From the NCBI RefSeq assembly GCF_001434055.1, contig NZ_AZCZ01000027.1, positions 1 to 37,047 of the forward strand: a stretch of DNA of 37,047 nt. Direction: 5' to 3'. Both the position numbers and the translations under genes were made by a program. The notes under the pieces were generated by a model. That model was not told where the DNA came from and searched no databases. It saw only the letters and a list, made by a program, of their open reading frames with translations. Numbering within the stretch: the stretch's first letter is position 1; every line of letters begins with the position of its first letter. This document shows, one piece after another, positions 23,569 through 30,504 of this stretch. Origin of the DNA: Levilactobacillus parabrevis ATCC 53295. GTDB lineage: Bacteria; Bacillota; Bacilli; Lactobacillales; Lactobacillaceae.

Positions 23569-24218
23569 ATCCCTCACTAAAGTTAGCCTTGATTGTGCTG
23601 ATTGCGCTGGAAGTTTCCTTCGTTCAGGTGTGGACGGTCAACGTCGTCCTGATTGTTGTGAGCCTCCTGCTCATGCTGATCAACCGCGTGCCGTGGCGTC
23701 GACTTCTCTTACTCACGATTGTGCCGCTCTTCTTCGCCAGTGCCCTCGTTTGGTCGTTGATGATCCGTGGAGATGCTTCGACACACTTCTTAATCGTCAT
23801 CTTCACGCGGATGTTCGTGTACGTCTACATGGGAGGCTGGTTCACGCTGACCACGAAGCCCCTGCGGCTGACCCGTTCGTTGGAACAAAATGCCAAGTTA
23901 CCTAGTAAATTCGCTTATGGTTTTCTGGCAGCCTTCAACCTGATGCCCAAGATTCAGGCAGAAGTCTCCACCGTTCGAGCCGCGGCCTTGATGCGAGGAG
24001 AAGTTTTGCACGTCTGGTCGCCTCGTCTGTATTTCAAAGTCATTCTTGCCGCCATGAACTGGTCGGATCAATTAGCAGCCGCCATGGTCTCCCACGGCTT
24101 CGTGGAAGGGGCCCCGCGGACGCACTCCCTGACCGTGCCACTCGTTGCTCGTGACTGGTGGCTCTTTGGTGGTAGCCTTGTCTTGGTTCAGGTCGGTCTG
24201 TTCGTCGGCCTGCCTTAA
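23565..24218 (+). CDS. ykoC: ECF transporter transmembrane coupling protein (YkoC, EcfT-like)
   Basis: The 217-aa membrane protein couples the YkoD ATPase to the S component YkoE. It has four to five hydrophobic segments and the EcfT-type cytoplasmic helices with short Ala-Arg-Gly motifs: STVRAAALMRG near residue 137, and AAAMVSHGFVEGAPRT near 177 as the second. Its start codon overlaps the ykoD stop (ATGA), indicating translational coupling. tenA follows 24 bp later. Confidence 0.9.
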   Translation: MNPSLKLALIVLIALEVSFVQVWTVNVVLIVVSLLLMLINRVPWRRLLLLTIVPLFFASALVWSLMIRGDASTHFLIVIFTRMFVYVYMGGWFTLTTKPLRLTRSLEQNAKLPSKFAYGFLAAFNLMPKIQAEVSTVRAAALMRGEVLHVWSPRLYFKVILAAMNWSDQLAAAMVSHGFVEGAPRTHSLTVPLVARDWWLFGGSLVLVQVGLFVGLP

Positions 24219-24242
24219 CGTTCATTCAAAAGGAGTTTTGTC

Positions 24243-24929
24243 ATGTTTACCGATCAAGCACATGCCGCCACACTGGCTTCGTGGACGGCTTCCAAGCATC
24301 ATCCCTTCATCACCCAACTCTGCGCGGGAACCCTACCACGCGAGACGTTTCGCTACTATCTGATTCAAGATCACTATTACCTGCAGGAGTTCGGTAAGAT
24401 CCACGACCTCGCTGGCGATCAAAGTACTGACCCACGTGTCGCTAAACAGCTTCACGCTGGTGCTGAGCACTTGCGGCAAGGGGAAATTGCTGTGCGACAA
24501 ACCTTCTTTGACCGTCTCAATATCACAGCGGCAGAAGTTGCGGCAACGCCCGTAGCCCCGACCGGCTACGCCTACACCAGCCATCTCTACCGTGCGCTGA
24601 CTACGGTCGGTCCAGCTGGTGCGGTGGCGGGTCTTCTTCCCTGCTACTGGCTCTACGCCGAAATCGGTCAGGAGCTGGCGCAAGCAGGATCACCGGTTCC
24701 CATTTATCAGGATTGGTTGGACACTTACGATGCCGATGATTATACCGGCATGATGACGGACCAGTTGGCTCTCGCTAACCACGTCGCAACGTCAGCCAAC
24801 ACGACCACGTTACTCGACATTTTCGAAAAGAGTAGTTGGTATGAACTGAACTTCTGGCAAATGGCCCTCGACCATGAAAACTGGAATATTCCGGTTGCAG
24901 AGCCGTCAGATTTTTCAGCCGAAAACTAA
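24243..24929 (+). CDS. tenA: Aminopyrimidine aminohydrolase / thiaminase II (TenA)
   Basis: The 228-aa cytoplasmic enzyme hydrolyses aminomethyl-pyrimidine breakdown products of thiamin to HMP for salvage, and slowly cleaves thiamin. The conserved residues are present: Asp43 in IQDHYYLQEF, the nucleophile Cys134 in LLPCYWLYAEIG with Tyr138, and Glu201 in SSWYELNFWQMALDHE. AAAGGAG precedes the ATG. With ykoEDC it forms a riboswitch-controlled uptake-and-salvage unit for the pyrimidine half of thiamin. No thiamin biosynthesis genes (thiM, thiD, thiE) are in the window. Confidence 0.94.
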   Translation: MFTDQAHAATLASWTASKHHPFITQLCAGTLPRETFRYYLIQDHYYLQEFGKIHDLAGDQSTDPRVAKQLHAGAEHLRQGEIAVRQTFFDRLNITAAEVAATPVAPTGYAYTSHLYRALTTVGPAGAVAGLLPCYWLYAEIGQELAQAGSPVPIYQDWLDTYDADDYTGMMTDQLALANHVATSANTTTLLDIFEKSSWYELNFWQMALDHENWNIPVAEPSDFSAEN

Positions 24930-24970
24930 TGCGGTATACTGGAGACACCCTAAGAGAGAAAGTAGGTGTC
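24912..24970 (+). promoter_or_regulatory. Promoter and ribosome-site hairpin upstream of the small membrane protein gene
   Basis: TTTTCA (24912-24917) and TATACT (24935-24940), 17 bp apart, lie at the end of tenA. GACACC (24944-24949) pairs with GGTGTC (24965-24970) around 15 nt. The 3' arm contains the AGGTG that would serve as ribosome site for the ATG at 24975, so the hairpin could limit translation. Confidence 0.45.
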
Positions 24971-24974
24971 GTCG

Positions 24975-25337
24975 ATGAAAAGAATTCGACAATTAACATT
25001 CTTGCAGTCTTTCGGTTACCTGGCCCTAGCGCTGGGCCTCATCATTGAGGTCTACGCATTATTCAATGGCCTGGGAACCCGGTTGTCTGGTGACGACATG
25101 TTCGGGGGTGCGGTGGTCTTAGCATTAGCCATCGCCTTCATCCACAGTAAGAATCTACCAGTCAACTTGATCTTAATTGCACTGAGCACGCTTGGCTTTG
25201 CATACTTCACATTCATCCACACCCACGCCTGGTTCTGGACAATTGTCCTAGCTCTGTTAGCCGCGGCGTTCATGATTTACTTCTTCGGCCTACGCGGTGA
25301 AGTCCGCCGCAACCAAAGCGAGTGGTTCCACTTCTAA
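24975..25337 (+). CDS. Small four-helix membrane protein of unknown function
   Basis: The 120-aa protein consists mostly of four hydrophobic helices (about residues 10-30, 40-58, 60-80 and 85-105). It ends in a short charged tail (GLRGEVRRNQSEWFHF). No family was recognised. The ATG at 24975 follows AGGTG, which sits in a hairpin arm. The GTG at 24966 is an alternative start. It lies 45 bp after tenA with its own possible promoter, so membership of the thiamin operon is uncertain. The next terminator is at 25482-25510. Confidence 0.75.
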   Translation: MKRIRQLTFLQSFGYLALALGLIIEVYALFNGLGTRLSGDDMFGGAVVLALAIAFIHSKNLPVNLILIALSTLGFAYFTFIHTHAWFWTIVLALLAAAFMIYFFGLRGEVRRNQSEWFHF

Positions 25338-25355
25338 TGGTTGAACGGGATGAGT

Positions 25356-25450
25356 CGCCTGCGGCTGTCAGGAATTCCGTCGCTGTGGGGACCGCCCACA
25401 GCCTGAGAAACGGGCTTTCGGCTTGGTTTGAAATCACATTCTCATTTCGT
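25356..25450 (-). repeat. Structured intergenic repeat, copy C (truncated and degenerate)
   Basis: The stretch CGCCTGCGGCTGTCAGGAAT onward, through GTCGCTGTGGGGACCGCCCA and GGCTTTCGGCTTGGTTTGAA, aligns with copy E and more loosely with the first half of copy A. The alignment stops after the HP2 region, so HP3 and the second arm of the closing stem are missing. It lies 120 bp before copy D and in opposite orientation to it. Confidence 0.6.
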
Positions 25451-25481
25451 AATTAGAAGCTATTTAATTGATGATAACCTT

Positions 25482-25510
25482 AGTCCGTCCACGGTGGCGG
25501 ACTTTTTGTT
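25482..25510 (+). terminator. Terminator downstream of the thiamin operon and small membrane protein
   Basis: AGTCCG pairs with CGGACT with additional inner pairs, followed by TTTTTGTTTG. It lies between repeat copies C and D. Confidence 0.75.
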
Positions 25511-25570
25511 TGATTCTAAGACAATGAAATTGAAAGGGAGCATAAACAAACTGCAAAGGGAATACTAAAT

Positions 25571-25760
25571 CCATGTAAGCCGTGAGGACGGCGTAAATCA
25601 GCCCAGCCGTGTGAAAGTTCTTAGTGGCGAACCTTGCCGCTTAGAACTTTGGTGTCTTTGAAACGCGCTTCTCAGCGGTTCAAAGCAAGGTCAGAGACCG
25701 CTCTTTGGCTCTGGCCGCCCGCCCACGCGTTCCGGCTGATTTACGCCGCCCGGTAAGGCG
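25571..25760 (+). repeat. Structured intergenic repeat, copy D (190 bp, intact)
   Basis: The closing stem is an exact 15-bp inverted repeat, cggcgtaaatcagcc at 25589-25603 and its complement at 25734-25748. HP3 is aaagttcttagtggc/gccgcttagaacttt (25614-25628, 25636-25650), with a T-T mismatch at the place where copies A and B have A-A on the other strand. HP2 is ctttgaa/ttcaaag (25656-25662, 25679-25685). HP1 is ggtcagag/ctctggcc (25689-25696, 25709-25716), with loop accgctctttgg. The ends are CCATGTAAGCCGTGAGG and CCCGGTAAGGCG. With the surrounding 25338-25934 it forms a gene-free stretch. Confidence 0.88.
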
Positions 25761-25789
25761 CTGGTACATGCGATTTAGAAATTCAGCAC

Positions 25790-25824
25790 AAAAAGAAACA
25801 GACTAACCGAAGTTAGCCTGTTTC
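25790..25824 (-). terminator. Minus-strand terminator downstream of a 56-codon gene
   Basis: On the minus strand GAAACAGGCTAAC pairs with GTTAGTCTGTTTC across TTCG (one mismatch), followed by TTTTTG. It shows that a minus-strand transcript arrives from the 25935-26105 gene. Between the two lie further small dyads: GTAATC/GATTAC (25858-25874) and GCGGAG/CTCCGC (25915-25931). Confidence 0.8.
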
Positions 25825-25934
25825 CCCGCTTGATAAACTACAAGAGACTGTAGTCATGTAATCAATATGATTACCGATATTTAAGATGGTACAGCCGGTT
25901 GCCCGGCCCCGGTGGCGGAGTATCTCTCCGCAAT

Positions 25935-26105
25935 TTATTTAACGCGCATCTGTGAGGCATGCGTCCGCGTGACATTAACCGTTGCAGGTTGCGTGCCAAC
26001 GTGGGTCACGGTGCGTTTCCCCATGGTAAACCAGGAGAAGACACTAACAATGGCCAACAACACAACTGCCGTGGTCAAACTCGAAATTACATGTTTCAGA
26101 TTCAT
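25935..26105 (-). CDS. Small single-span membrane protein, 56 aa
   Basis: The ATG at 26105 follows GAGGTGACAGG. The product begins MNLKHVISSLTTAVVLLAIV, giving one transmembrane helix at about residues 8-28. A basic extracytoplasmic or cytoplasmic tail follows (GKRTVTHVGTQPATVNVTRT) and ends MRVK. No family was recognised. Support for a real gene comes from the ribosome site, the membrane-helix composition and the strong terminator 110 bp downstream on the same strand. A signal-anchored peptide or toxin-like small membrane protein are possible readings; neither is shown. Confidence 0.6.
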   Translation of the reverse strand: MNLKHVISSLTTAVVLLAIVSVFSWFTMGKRTVTHVGTQPATVNVTRTHASQMRVK

Positions 26106-26368
26106 CCTGTCACCTCATGGTCTTTCTCACCGCTTAGCTTAAGCCAGCAATATCACAAAACCATGACAGGTTGACCAAATTACGTTAACAATTAGCAGTC
26201 TAATCAACGATAATTGTTATATTGGATATAAGTTTACGCAATTTTGGTCTATTCATCAAGTAGAATACAAAAAAACTTGCAGATATCGAGGGTTATTTCA
26301 CCGCTTTTGCAAAACTTTAGTATAATAAACGTAAGCAGTAATTTGGATTATCATTTGGAGGGATATTA

Positions 26369-26563
26369 ATGAGTCAAGAATTAAATGATCTTGCTGAAGC
26401 AATCATCGCCTACCAAAAGAAATACGATAAAACTGATGGCGAAATGGCCTTTGGCTCTCGAATTTCAGTCGAAAAGTATCACGCAATCAAGTCGGGGGAA
26501 CTCACACCGACGAGTGACGAGCAAAGTTCTCTGAAAAGCTTAATCGCCACGAAGCCAAATTAA
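26369..26563 (+). CDS. Small conserved-type helical protein, 64 aa, possible DNA-binding fold
   Basis: The product is short, acidic and predicted helical (ELNDLAEAIIAYQKKYDKTD, then FGSRISVEKYHAIKSGELTP). The second half resembles the recognition part of an Xre/Cro-type helix-turn-helix (IS-x-E-x-x-x-x-I-K-x-G-x-x-x-P), but the full five-helix domain is too long to fit, so DNA binding is only a suggestion. GGAGGGATATTA precedes the ATG at ideal spacing, and a perfect TATAAT lies at 26321-26326. A terminator follows at 26621. It is a well-signalled monocistronic gene. Confidence 0.8.
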   Translation: MSQELNDLAEAIIAYQKKYDKTDGEMAFGSRISVEKYHAIKSGELTPTSDEQSSLKSLIATKPN

Positions 26564-26620
26564 CTGAGTCGCTGACTTAATCAGCCCGATTTACAAATTC
26601 CATTGTCACGTAATCAAAAC

Positions 26621-26661
26621 AAGTGCTCCAAATCAACTTTGGTTGGTTTGGAGCGCTTTTT
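26621..26661 (+). terminator. Terminator between the 64-aa gene and the macro-domain gene
   Basis: GTGCTCCAAAT and GTTTGGAGCGC with inner CAAC/GTTG pairs form a long stem, followed by TTTTT. On the minus strand the tail is an interrupted T tract, so it may also serve the convergent operon. Confidence 0.75.
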
Positions 26662-26667
26662 ATCATT

Positions 26668-27180
26668 TTATTGAATTTGATCCCAGGCCGTACGATAAGC
26701 CGCCGCCGTATGATCGTCGAACGCGACCAGGCGCACCGTTTGGACGCTCGTCGTATGCGCCAACACGGTCGCAATCGTTTGGGTCGCAACAGCCGCCGCT
26801 TCTTCCAGTGGATAGCCGTAAACACCCGTGCTGATCGAAGGAAAATCGACCGTTTGACAATCGTGTTGTCCAGCCAAGGCAAGACTGTTGCGGTAACAAG
26901 CCGCTAGCAACTCTGCCTCGTGCTGGTCGCCACCGTGCCAGACCGGTCCCGGCGTATGAATCACCCACGTTGCAGGGAGTTTAAACCCCGGGGTAATTCG
27001 CGCCTCACCCGTTGGACAACCGTTGAACGGCACACACGCCTGGAAGAGCTCTGGACCGGCTGCACGATGGATTGCTCCATCAACGCCACCGCCACCCAAC
27101 AGCGTGGTATTCGCCGCATTGACGATAGCGTCCACGTGACTCTCCGTAATATCGCCATGAATTACCGTAAACTCTGCCAT
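26668..27180 (-). CDS. Macro-domain protein, likely O-acetyl-ADP-ribose deacetylase (YmdB-like)
   Basis: The 170-aa protein is a single macro domain that binds ADP-ribose and, in the MacroD/YmdB class, removes acetyl or ADP-ribosyl groups. Motifs are [36 protein letters not shown] (residues about 6-42, ribose and phosphate loop) and [17 protein letters not shown] (about 112-128). Asn and Asp of the active-site loop are conserved. ATG at 27180 follows AAAGGAG at 8 nt. It is the last of four closely spaced genes; its start is 4 bp after the zinc-ribbon stop codon. Confidence 0.92.
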   Translation of the reverse strand: MAEFTVIHGDITESHVDAIVNAANTTLLGGGGVDGAIHRAAGPELFQACVPFNGCPTGEARITPGFKLPATWVIHTPGPVWHGGDQHEAELLAACYRNSLALAGQHDCQTVDFPSISTGVYGYPLEEAAAVATQTIATVLAHTTSVQTVRLVAFDDHTAAAYRTAWDQIQ

Positions 27181-27184
27181 CTGA

Positions 27185-27439
27185 TCACTCCTTTGACCAC
27201 GGCCAATGCCACCGCTTCTTTGCGGGTGCCTGACTCGTCTGATCACGTGCCTTTAACCGTTTCATGCCTTCTCGATACGGGTTGGCATACAACGCTGATA
27301 AGTTTAACTTCTGACTGTTCGCTGGAGCCTTGGGCGCGGACCGAAACGGCCGCAGATCCGTATGACAGCGCGGACACTCATCGTCAGTGGCCGTCACTGC
27401 GGCACCACAGTGGGGACAAAATTTTAAGTCTTCAGCCAT
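27185..27439 (-). CDS. Zinc-ribbon protein, 84 aa
   Basis: The N-terminus is a classical zinc ribbon, [26 protein letters not shown], with Cys8, Cys11, Cys22 and Cys25 as ligands. The rest is basic and probably disordered, ending in a Trp-rich basic tail ([11 protein letters not shown]) that could associate with membrane or nucleic acid. The function is unknown. The ATG at 27439 follows AGGAGG at 7 nt, and this ribosome site overlaps the stop codon of the upstream gene. The macro-domain gene follows directly. Confidence 0.85.
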   Translation of the reverse strand: MAEDLKFCPHCGAAVTATDDECPRCHTDLRPFRSAPKAPANSQKLNLSALYANPYREGMKRLKARDQTSQAPAKKRWHWPWSKE

Positions 27440-27450
27440 CGCTCTGCCTC

Positions 27451-27780
27451 CTACTTGGGTTGTTGCCGGTGCTGCTGATTACGCTGGCGGCGAACCACCG
27501 CGTTATTAGCCTCACGAGCCGCCGCTTGACGTTGTTCCTCAGCACGTCGTTGTGCCGCTTCTGCCGCCTGCTTAGCGGCCAGTTGACGTTTAGCACGACT
27601 ACGATAGCTCAAGAAGCTCCACGCCCCAACTGCGATCAGGGCCAAAACAATCTGCACTGGCACAATTCCCCAGTCAGGATGCTTGGCAACGACTAGATTA
27701 TAAGCGATTAACAGCACCGACATGGCACCGACCACCGACAAAGTATCGCGGAGCCAGCGCGGCATCTTCTTGGCTTTCAT
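27451..27780 (-). CDS. Small membrane protein with charged Ala/Arg/Gln-rich C-terminal helix
   Basis: The 109-aa protein has two hydrophobic helices (about residues 12-30 and 38-57). A highly charged helix of about 45 residues follows (RAKRQLAAKQAAEAAQRRAE and onward), likely a cytoplasmic coiled coil, and the C-terminus is Gln/Arg-rich (RQRNQQHRQQPK). The family is not recognised. The basic Gln-rich tail could bind RNA or anionic lipid. AAGGAG lies 8 nt before the ATG and overlaps the stop codon of the preceding gene. It is the second gene of the four-gene operon. Confidence 0.8.
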   Translation of the reverse strand: MKAKKMPRWLRDTLSVVGAMSVLLIAYNLVVAKHPDWGIVPVQIVLALIAVGAWSFLSYRSRAKRQLAAKQAAEAAQRRAEEQRQAAAREANNAVVRRQRNQQHRQQPK

Positions 27781-27792
27781 GGTTACAACTCC

Positions 27793-28959
27793 TTACAGGT
27801 CGCCTTCCACACGTAGTTGACGCTCTACCAGATAGGCGTCCAAATACCCAAAGGCGATTTCGTCAACATCACTGATGCGATAAACCTTGCCCACCTGATC
27901 CAGTTGATTATCCTCAACTTCATGGAAGATGAACCGCTCGCCACCGACCTGACTTGGATACCCCAACAGACCAGTGGTGTCGTGCATCTTCAAGCGGATA
28001 ATCGTTCGAAAGGCTGCCGCTTGGGTCAACCGCGCGCTGAACTGGTCAACGGTCGGATCGAACAGCCGCTCGTCGTTTAAGACCGGCTGAATCTGATGCT
28101 GCCGCGCTTGATTCAAGAGCGAGAACAGCCGCATCGTCTGTAGATAATCGGATTCGATGACTACTGCATGTAGCTCAGTCAGCCGCATCACGGTGTACCC
28201 ACCAAATTGTCCAGTCATATCGATCAAGTTCATGACCACGGCATTTTCCGTGACCACGTTGATCCGCCCAACAAAGAAAAGCTCCTTGTCGTGTGCTGGT
28301 ACCAGCGCAACCAGTGACTCTTGTCCCGCCAGTTTCTGCAGTGTTTCTGGAATGGCCTTGGCATCGGTCACTTCCTTAGGCGCCACGTGCGATAACTTCC
28401 GCAGATGGGGTGCCGCAATCCCTTGCAGCGTCAATTCTTTACCTTGAAACTCGATAACTTCAAGTTCAGCTGGATTCAGCGTAAAGACCGGCTGATCCGT
28501 ATAATCAAATTTATTCAAAAGTTGGATGGTCACTTGATCCGCTGCCACGCTGGTCACTAAGCCCTCGTAGAAGTGCTCGTCACCCTTGACGACTAGCATG
28601 ACGACCAGATGATCGACCCACGCGTGACTCAACACCTGCCGGCGCAAGTCGCGCTGACTGTCAAAGTCCATGGTTAGACCACCGGCTTGGATAAACTGCT
28701 CTTCTTGAGCTGTTTGAATCCGAAAAGCCATGTTATCCAAGTCATCGCTTGAAAACTCAACTTCATCGATGACATCGACCGCTAGGAACACGGCACCATC
28801 CGGCAAACCAAAATCATCAAACGTGGCGAGAATAATGCCGGAATCGCTGACCGTCGTCACGTAGCCGGTGTACACGACCTCTTGGTTAGTTTGATACACG
28901 TTAACCAATATATGCTGAGCCAACGCCCGGTTTAAATCATTCATAATCGAATTCAACAT
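27793..28959 (-). CDS. Four-repeat beta-rich (Sm-like) protein of unknown function
   Basis: The 388-aa soluble protein contains four related units of about 60 residues at about 15-75, 113-173, 213-270 and 316-372, separated by helical linkers. Each unit has the plan hydrophobic strand, charged turn, Y-x-G-x-V-x-x-V-x-x-x-x-I strand pair, then D-x-x-G and a closing I-D-E-V-strand. Examples are VVYTGYVTTVSDSGIILATF, HFYEGLVTSVAADQVTIQLL and LFFVGRINVVTENAVVMNLI. This resembles the five-strand barrel of Sm/LSm and other SH3-like domains; the assignment is structural inference, not a recognised motif. ATG follows GGGGG at 5 nt. It heads the operon with the membrane, zinc-ribbon and macro-domain genes. 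Confidence 0.75.
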   Translation of the reverse strand: MLNSIMNDLNRALAQHILVNVYQTNQEVVYTGYVTTVSDSGIILATFDDFGLPDGAVFLAVDVIDEVEFSSDDLDNMAFRIQTAQEEQFIQAGGLTMDFDSQRDLRRQVLSHAWVDHLVVMLVVKGDEHFYEGLVTSVAADQVTIQLLNKFDYTDQPVFTLNPAELEVIEFQGKELTLQGIAAPHLRKLSHVAPKEVTDAKAIPETLQKLAGQESLVALVPAHDKELFFVGRINVVTENAVVMNLIDMTGQFGGYTVMRLTELHAVVIESDYLQTMRLFSLLNQARQHQIQPVLNDERLFDPTVDQFSARLTQAAAFRTIIRLKMHDTTGLLGYPSQVGGERFIFHEVEDNQLDQVGKVYRISDVDEIAFGYLDAYLVERQLRVEGDL

Positions 28960-29084
28960 GACGACCCCCTTTTTATTTGAAGCTTAACTCGGCCGCTAAA
29001 ACGCACCCCGAGCTTATTTCTACTGTTCTGAAAATCTTATCATATCTGACTGAAAATAGCTCGTGAGCCGCCGCTAATTTCCGT

Positions 29085-30059
29085 TTAAGATACGGCCGTG
29101 CTCAGATACTCCGCGAGACGGTCACCCTGTAAGCCAGCGCTGAGGCCGACTAACAGCTTGATTCGAGCCTTTTGGCCGTTCAAGCCTTGGCATAACATCA
29201 AGCCCATCTTGCGTAGCTCGATACCACCACCCTGATAGTCGTAAATGTCCTCGGCAACGCCATTATAACACCGTGAGACTAAGACTAACGGGATATGCCG
29301 ATCTAAGAGGCGCTGAATGGCTGGTAAGGTAACTGGCGGTAAATTCCCAGCACCCAAGCCTTCGATGACGATACCGGCTGTCTGGTCACTGTTCAGGGCA
29401 TCAAATAAACTGGCGTCCATCCCCGCGTAGGCCTTGAGCAAGTACACGTGATCCACCACGTGGTCGATGTCGCAGGTCGCTTCTCGAATCAGCTGTTGGA
29501 AGTAGATTGGCTGTCCCTTGGCAACCAGACCAATGGGACCAAACGTCGGCGTGCGGAAAGTGGCAACGTTGGTGGTATGGGTCTTGGTCACGTACCGCGC
29601 CGTATGAATCTCATCGTTCATCACGACCATGACCCCATTGCCCCGTGAGGCGTCGTCTGCGGCCACTTCAATGGCCGTCTGAAAGTTATACAAGCCATCG
29701 GACCCAACTTCGTTAGAGGAGCGCATGGCCCCCGTCACGACTACGGGAATGGTGCTGGGCAGGGTCAGGTCGAGGAAATACGCTGTTTCTTCTAGCGTAT
29801 CGGTTCCGTGGGTGATGACCACGCCGTCGATGCCTTCCTTTTCTCCCTGGTTGATACGTTCCTTGATCTTCAGCATTTCAACCGGTGTCACGTGCGGTGA
29901 CGGTAAATTGAAGAGTTCGTCGGTAATCAGCTCAACGCGCCCTTCCATAATCGTTTCTTGCTGGGCAATTGGGTTCTGAGCGTTGGGCACGACCTCCCCC
30001 TTTTCGTTCTGGGACATCGAGATTGTTCCGCCCGTATGGATGGCTAAAATTTTCTTCAC
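29085..30059 (-). CDS. L-asparaginase, type I (AnsA-like)
   Basis: The 324-aa cytoplasmic enzyme hydrolyses asparagine to aspartate and ammonia. The first catalytic Thr is in ILAIHTGGTISM. The second Thr, with its Asp, is in VITHGTDTLEETAYFL; the conserved Lys lies in RYVTKTHTTN. TGAMRSSNEVGSDG completes the active-site set. GTG at 30059 is preferred because family members begin at (M)KKILxxHTGGTI; the TTG at 30080 would add seven residues, and both ribosome sites are weak. There is no signal peptide, consistent with type I. The gene is monocistronic; no clear terminator was seen downstream. Confidence 0.92.
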   Translation of the reverse strand: MKKILAIHTGGTISMSQNEKGEVVPNAQNPIAQQETIMEGRVELITDELFNLPSPHVTPVEMLKIKERINQGEKEGIDGVVITHGTDTLEETAYFLDLTLPSTIPVVVTGAMRSSNEVGSDGLYNFQTAIEVAADDASRGNGVMVVMNDEIHTARYVTKTHTTNVATFRTPTFGPIGLVAKGQPIYFQQLIREATCDIDHVVDHVYLLKAYAGMDASLFDALNSDQTAGIVIEGLGAGNLPPVTLPAIQRLLDRHIPLVLVSRCYNGVAEDIYDYQGGGIELRKMGLMLCQGLNGQKARIKLLVGLSAGLQGDRLAEYLSTAVS

Positions 30060-30153
30060 AACCGTCAACTTCTTTCTCAAAAGATTTTCTTTCCCACATT
30101 GTACCTTATTTGCTGTAGAATTTAGTTAGAATTAGGAGAGGATGTGTGGAAAT

Positions 30154-30303
30154 ATGCCGAAAAAAGATGAAAGCGCTAAACCCTACCGCCCTGGTGTGGT
30201 CGTCCACCCCAAAAAGTACAGCAATTCCGGTGGTGTCGCAGACTGGGGACCGCTATTCACTTGGTTTAGCGGGCTTTTCAAGAAACTATGGCATCGGCAT
30301 TAG
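30154..30303 (+). CDS. Small basic protein, 49 aa, unknown
   Basis: The product begins MPKKDESAKPYRPGVVVHPK. It continues with a Gly/Trp segment and an aromatic amphipathic C-terminus (GPLFTWFSGLFKKLWHRH), which looks membrane-active. AGGAGAGG lies 12 nt before the ATG. The amphipathic tail with lysines and tryptophans could be a membrane anchor or a peptide-toxin-like helix; no family was recognised. It lies between divergent asparaginase and the guanine riboswitch and is probably transcribed separately. Confidence 0.55.
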   Translation: MPKKDESAKPYRPGVVVHPKKYSNSGGVADWGPLFTWFSGLFKKLWHRH

Positions 30304-30333
30304 AAAAGTCTACCGGGTGTTGTTTTTTTCATT
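30294..30333 (+). terminator. Weak terminator after the 49-aa gene
   Basis: CATCGG pairs with CCGGGTG (one bulge) around the stop codon region, followed by TTGTTTTTTTC. The long loop makes this tentative. Confidence 0.3.
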
Positions 30334-30378
30334 TTCACGTGGTAAAGTTATCAACATTCCATTAAAAAAATAAAGTGA

Positions 30379-30448
30379 TTGCCTATATAATGCCAAGATA
30401 AGGTTGGCGAGTTTCTACCCAGAGCCGTAAACTCTGGACTATAAGCAA
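30379..30448 (+). ncRNA. Purine riboswitch, guanine type
   Basis: The aptamer has P2 GCCAA/TTGGC with loop GATAAGG, J2/3 GAGTTTCTAC, P3 CCAGAG/CTCTGG with loop CCGTAAA, and J3/1 ACTAT. The loops match the known loop-loop kissing pair. The specificity base in J3/1 is C (GGACTAT), as in guanine-sensing members; adenine-sensing ones have T. It precedes a purine permease gene. Confidence 0.94.
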
Positions 30449-30504
30449 ATTGAGGACGAAACTCTTTTTGCCGATGAAAAGAGTTCGTCGGTAGAGTTTT
30501 TAAG

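Noticed and set aside
25356-25760. CRISPR array
   Set aside because: The repeated units are about 190 bp, only two per locus, opposed and structured, without short regularly spaced direct repeats.
25571-25760. Integron attC site
   Set aside because: There are imperfect hairpins, but no integrase gene, no R'/R'' core sites and no cassette arrangement.
26920-27696. Long plus-strand frame of 258 codons
   Set aside because: It is antisense to the macro-domain, zinc-ribbon and membrane protein genes, which have motifs, ribosome sites and operon spacing.
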